Source of the DNA: Candidatus Rhodoblastus alkanivorans
GTDB lineage: Bacteria; Pseudomonadota; Alphaproteobacteria; Rhizobiales; Beijerinckiaceae
Direction: 5' to 3'
Length of the DNA stretch: 64,000 nt
NCBI RefSeq assembly: GCF_022760755.1
Contig: NZ_JAIVFP010000001.1
Coordinates: forward strand, 947,501 to 1,011,500
The notes beneath the pieces are model-generated. The model made no database searches and was not told the DNA's origin. It worked only from the letters and a program-made list of their open reading frames with translations. Below, in pieces: positions 43,501 to 46,500 of this stretch. A program made the translations under genes and the position numbers. Each line of letters begins with the position of its first letter. Within the stretch, counting starts at the first letter, position 1.

Positions 43501-46500
43501 CGCCTATGGCGGCGGCGCGGCCGGGGTCGGTACGGCGATCCACGGCGGAACCGGCGACAATATCATCATCGCCGGGGGCGGCGACGATCACATCTGGGGC
43601 GGCGGCGCCAATGACCTGATCTTCGGCGAACAGGGCTTCGTCCAGATGAACGGGCTGGGGCTGGGCTATGGCAGTGCGGTGCTCATCACCACCGATTTCA
43701 TCGATCCGAACTCCGGCGCGAGCGGCCTGACCTCCAGGGGCCCGGGCCGCACCGTCGGCGGAACCTCGGGCGTCAACGACATTATCGAAGCCTATCCGCA
43801 GATCGCGAACGGCTATCAGATCACCGGAGGCGGCGACAGCATCCTGATCGGCGGTCCTGGCAACAGCTGGATCGGCGGCGGCGCTGGCGACGATCTCGTC
43901 TTCGGCAACAATGTCACGCTGACGCTTGCGGCGAGCATAGCCAATCCGCGCTTCCAGGCGCTGACCGGCACGACCATCTATACGGATACGGCGACGACCG
44001 ACACGGTCAATGTCACGGGGACGCCGCTGAACTTCCGGACCGAATCCGGCCATCTGCCGCTGTGGGACAATTGGCATGTCGCCAGCCTGGACCAATCCGA
44101 CGGCACGCCGGCGAGCCATTTTGGCGACAATTACATCGCCGGCGGTCCGGGCGACAACATGATCTTCGGCGGCCAGGGCGACAACGCCATCCAGGGCGCC
44201 GGCTCGATCCTCGGCGCGCTCAATCCGCCGACCGTGGCGGTCACGACGCCGGGCGTCGTCAATACCACTGCTGAAGTGGCGAGCCTCACGCTCAATCCGT
44301 TCATCAGCACCTATAGCCTGATGTTCACGGTCGGGACGGCGACCCAGGTCGTCGACGGGATCAGTGCGTCCGCGACGGCGACCGCGCTTCAGAGCGCGAT
44401 TGCGGCCCTGCCGATCTTCGCCGGCAAGACGATCACAGTCTCCGGCAGTTCAGCGGCCGGCTATTCGATCACCTTCGACAAGACGCTTGGCTCCGTGGCC
44501 ATCTCGGCCAACAGCAAGGTCTACGCCTATCGCGACGCGGAGATCCAGCTCCAGGTGGCGCCCGGCCAGACGGTGACGGCGCTTGGCGCGCTGCATGTCA
44601 ACCCGTCCTTCGAGGCGGCGACCGACGGCAATAATTATATCGAGGGCGGCGGCGGCAATAGTGTCATCTTCGGCGGCATCGGCCAGAACGACATCATCGG
44701 CGGCAATTCCGATATGTTCAGCCTGACCACCGCCACCCAGCGTCCGGACAACGGCAATGTCATCATCTTCGCCGGCGCCGGGACCGAGATCGCCCGCGAT
44801 CTCTATCAGCTTCCGGCCGGAACGAGCGCGGGCGACGCCCACGCCCGCAACGCTTCGGTGATCGTCGCCAATAATGGCGACATCTACGACCTGGTCGGCA
44901 CGAATGGAACGGACAGCGGCGGCTTCCTGACCTTCAACTACGATTCAGGGCAGAACGGCCTGATCAACAAGCCCGGGATCGCGGTGACCAATTATTATGG
45001 CGGAACGCAATTCGTGATCCCGCGCGCCGTAAAACTGCTCGACTACACTTATGGCGGGCCGGACTTCAATCCGACCGCGGCGGCGAGCGATCGCGGCGGC
45101 GTGGCGGAAATCCACGCCGAATCCGGTGACACCACGATCTATGGCGGCCCGAACCTCGATTATCTGTTCGGCGGCTCCGGCAACGACCTGATCATCGGCG
45201 GCTATGGCGGCAAGTGGATCGCGGGCGGCAATGGCGAAACCGGCCAGGTCGATTCCAGCGGCAATCCGATCATCAACACCACCGGCATTCTCGGAGCCGA
45301 CGGCCGGCTGTTCATGAGCCGCAATTCGACCACCTATGGTGAGCCGCTTTACGGCATTCAGCCCCTGTCGGCGCTCGACCAGGTGATCAGCACGCCCGGC
45401 AATGCGCAAATGTCGACAATCAATGTCGCCAATGCCTTGACCGTGACCGCCGAGATGACGCCGTTCAATGTCGACCCGAACGGGGTGATGGACTGGCAGA
45501 CCGGGGTTCTCAACGGGACGCCCTACACGCCGAGCCATTACGACGACATCATCTACGGCGGTCTGGGCAATACGTTCATCCATGGCGGCCCGGGCAGCGA
45601 TGCGATTTCCGGCGCGCAGGCCTTGCCCATGTTCTGGAACGATCCGGTCAAGAACCCGCACGATTATGGCGCGCCGGCCTCGGGCGGCGGCATCCTCGGC
45701 TATGACGCCAGCACCCGCGAATTCGCCGCCTATAGCGAATCGAATCCGCGCAGCCTGATCGGCGGAACGCTGAACGGCTTCTTCCTCAACTTCGACTCGA
45801 CCGAAGGGCTCGCGCTCAATGGCGCGACGGAAGCCTATGCCGGGTCGAAGGTCATCTTCGGCGATCTCGGCAACAATTGGATCGTCGGCGCCAATAGCGC
45901 GAGCAATCTGTTCGGCGGCTTCGGCGACGACCTGCTCGACGGCAGGCGGACGCTGACAATCCATGGCGGTCTCAATGACCAGCCTGACAACAACACCGTG
46001 TTCCACAGCGTCGCCTATGGCGGCGCGGGCGCGGACACGCTGATCGCAGGCGGCGCCTATGACCGCCTGATCGACTGGGCCGGCAATTTCAACACCTACG
46101 TCGTGCCCTTCGCGCCATGGGGCCAGCCGACGGTCAGCCGGCAGGTGTCGCCGCAGCTGCAGACCTATTTGATGCAGCTGGCCGCTGCAGATGGCGCGGA
46201 CAATCTCTATGCCGACTACAATGCGGCCGGCGTCGATAATGTCGCCGGGCTCGATCCGACGCGCAACGGCGAGCCCTATGGCGAAATCGGCCTCGTCAAC
46301 CAGCACGATCCGTTCTGGCATCTGCAGACCGGCGCGCCTAACCAGCAGCCTCCGGGCAATCTGGGCGGCGTCCAACGCCTCGTGACGGGCAGGTTCACAG
46401 CAAGCAGCGGCGCTCTGGGGCCGATTGCGCCCACGACGGGCAAATTCTCCGTCTCCGGCGGAGCGCTCAACGCTGCGCCGACGACAGCGGGGACGAGCAC

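Noticed and set aside
42585-46110. Assignment of the giant protein to a standard type I secretion substrate
   Set aside because: The RTX-like repeats allow it, but no ABC transporter is present, and the C-terminus after the repeats is about 700 residues of other domains. Left open rather than asserted.
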